This document shows, piece after piece, positions 51,001-54,000 of a DNA stretch of 64,000 nucleotides (position 1 is the first letter of the stretch; each line of letters opens with the position of its first letter). Below the pieces are notes generated by a model. It saw nothing but the letters and a program-made list of their open reading frames with translations. It had not been told where the DNA came from and searched no databases. The DNA comes from Adlercreutzia muris. GTDB taxonomy: Bacteria > Actinomycetota > Coriobacteriia > Coriobacteriales > Eggerthellaceae. The position numbers and the translations under genes were made by a program. The DNA is taken from the NCBI RefSeq assembly GCF_008831045.1, contig NZ_WAJS01000011.1:24407-88406 (forward strand). The letters are read 5' to 3'.

Positions 51001-54000
51001 TGCCGTAGTAGCTCGGGCCGTAGGCGCTCCAGCCTCCCATGTAGCCGGTCTGGCCGGAGAACTGGCAGGACAAGGTCAGCTTCGGATGGTTCTTGTCGTT
51101 GATGAGATAGGTGTCGGCGCCGGTCTTCTCGTCCTTGCCGAGCGGGGTGCCCATGTCCTGGCACACGAGATTCGGGTTGAAGTTCGAGTTGCCGAGCTGG
51201 CCGGCGGTGTTCGGGTTGGGCGCGATAGCCAGCGGGGTCACGCCGAAATCCACGAGGGACATGCCCAGAAGCGCCATGTAGATCTCCAGAAGATCGTAGT
51301 CGCCCAGAGCCCCGTCGGCCACGGTCAGCTCGCCGCGGGCCGCCCGATCCAGGGCATCCATGAGCTCGTCCAGGGAGTGGATGCCGGCGGCATCAAGCAG
51401 CTTGGTCATCTCGTCGATGACATCCTGGTCGAACTCGCTGTACTCGGGGCCGACCGCCATGGCGTCGTCCTCAACGGGTTCCTCGGCGACCGGCTCCTCA
51501 TCGGCTTTGGTGCCCTCGTCGCCCTCGGCTGGCTCGCCCTCGCCCTCGGCCTCGGCTGGCTCTTCGGCATCGGTATCGCCATCGGGCTCGGTGGGCTCGG
51601 GCTCGGCCGGCTCGGGCTCGGCCGGCTTCGGGAACACTGCGTCTGCGGTGCCCAGCGACAGGATGGCGCAGGACTCCTCGTCGGCCTCCATGGCCTCCGC
51701 GTCGCCATCGGCCTCAGCCACGGCCTCCTCCTGAATCGCCTTACTATATAGGTAGGACCACAAGGTGAGTTTCGGGGTCTCCGCCTCGTAGGCGCTGCCG
51801 TCCTCGGTGAGGGTCAGGGCGCTGGCGGCATAGGGCACGGCCACGTAGAGCACGCGAGTGCCCGAGGCCTCGCCGGTCTCCTCGTCGCGGGAGAGCGTGG
51901 CATCGCCGGGCAGCTCGGCATCCTCGGGGGCCGGCACGGTCCCGGGTTCCACTTCGTCGGCCGGATCGTCGTCGATGGCCATGAGGTTCTCGAAGCTGAT
52001 GTCGGCCACGCCTTCGGCCACCTTCTGCACCGGAGCGGCCTCCACCTCGGCTGCGGCCAGGGTCGCGGGGTCGGCCGGATCGATGGAAGCCAACGCCTCG
52101 GCGGTGAGGTTGGTGGCGTCGAAGGCCACGATGGCGTCGGCGGAAAGGGCGCCGGTGCCCTTGGCGTCCACGGGCATGTCGGACACGCGCAGGGCGTGGC
52201 CGCGCTCGAGCAGCGCGCCCTCGGCGGCGGTGATGTTCACGAGGAAGGCGGCCCAGCCGGTCTCACCGGCGAGCACCGGATCGCCCTGGGTGGCCACGGC
52301 CGCGCCCACGGTGGCCAGAGGGGCCACGTTGGAGAGCACCACCGAGGCAGCCTCGGCGTTCTCAGCGCGATAGAGAATGGAGTCGGCCGGCTCGACGGGC
52401 TCGTCATCGGCAGCGGCCTCAGCGGAGTCGTCGCCCTCGGCGGCGCCGGCGGCCGCAGCATCGGCAGCCTCCTGCTCGGTCGCAGGGTCGGCGGCGGTGT
52501 AGGAGCACACCACGTAGCCGGCGTGGACGGTCACGGCCTCGGCGGCCGGCACGTTCTGGGTGAGCGATGCCGTCAACGAAGGCAGCGGAGTGCCGGCCGG
52601 CAGTTGACCACGGGTCTCGCGCTCGGTGATGCCGTGCTCGTCCTGCACGCCGTCGTAGCGCAGCACGATGGTGCCGGACAGGCCCGCGGCCAGATCCTCG
52701 GCAGTGCGCTTCTGGTACTGGCCCATGTGTTCGGTGTACACCGACCAGCCCACGGGCAGCTCGCCGGCCAGCACGGCGCGCATATCGTCGGCCGCGCCGC
52801 CGCGGGCCTTCCACTCCTCCTCGGAGTTGGTGCGCCCGTAGGTGCCGTCGGCGTTCTTATAGAGATAGGGAGCGGCGAAGGTGAGCACCACAGCATCGTC
52901 GCTCTCGGAGCCGCCGAGGTAGCCGCCCGCCAGGCTCACGGCCAAGTTGCCGAGAGTGGGGGCCAGCGTCAAGCCGGAGCCGGACACATGGAAGGCATTG
53001 TCGGAAGCGCGCAGGCCGCCGGTCACATCAAGGCCGTAGGTGAAGCGCTCGGCCAGAGCGGCCTTAAGCTCCTCCTCGGTGGAAGTGGCGGCGTTCAGCA
53101 GCTTGTCCGCCTTCGTCTGCTCGGCTTCCTCGGTCAGGGAGGGCATCACCTTGTCGGCATCGAGCAGATCATTAGGCAGATATGCCTGCATATCTGCCTC
53201 GCTGACAGTACTGTCAGCGACCGCGTCGTCCTCGGTGCCTTCGCCGTCCTCGCCGTCCTCGCCCTCCGCGTCAGCCTCGTCGGCACTCTCGTCGGAGGCC
53301 TCGTCAGTCCCCTCATCGGCCTGGTCGTCGACCCCATCGTCGGCCCCATCGTCGGCCGCCTCGTCCTCCGCAGCTGGCGCCGTGGGCACCGGCTCGTCGC
53401 CGACGAAGATGGTGCGGGCCTCGGCAATGGACACGGAATTCCAGCTGGTCAGCACCAGCAGCACGGCCAAGGTGCAGGCCAGGACCTTGCCCGAGGGGGT
53501 CAGCTGGCGCGGCGCGTTGCGGCTCACGATGCCGTCGCCATTGAAGTCCACCGGAGCCGGCAGGGTCCCGTCGAACCCGCCCTTGGCCTCGGCATCTGCG
53601 GCAACGCCACCTGCAACGGCATTTCCCTCCTGGGAGCCGGCGCCCTTGGCGGCGATGGCGCGGGAGAAGGCGCCCTTGCCGGTAAAACGGCCCGTATCCG
53701 CCGCGACCGAGGCCTCGGCCTCGACGGCCTCGACGGCCTCGACGGCCTCGACGGCCTCGACGACCTCGGCGGCTGCGGCAACGGCCTCGGCCTCCGTCGC
53801 GTCCTGGACGTCTGTCGCGTCCAGGACGTCCTCGACAGTGGGGGACTCGGCCGCGATAACCCCAGCAGTCTCCGCGGTCTCGGCAGCCCCGTCAGCCTCA
53901 GTGACCTCCGCAGTCTCCGCAACCTCGACAGCCCCGGCGGTCTCCGCAGCCTCGTCAGCTTTTCGCTGGGAGCGCAGGGTCCTCAGGACGGCGAATACGC

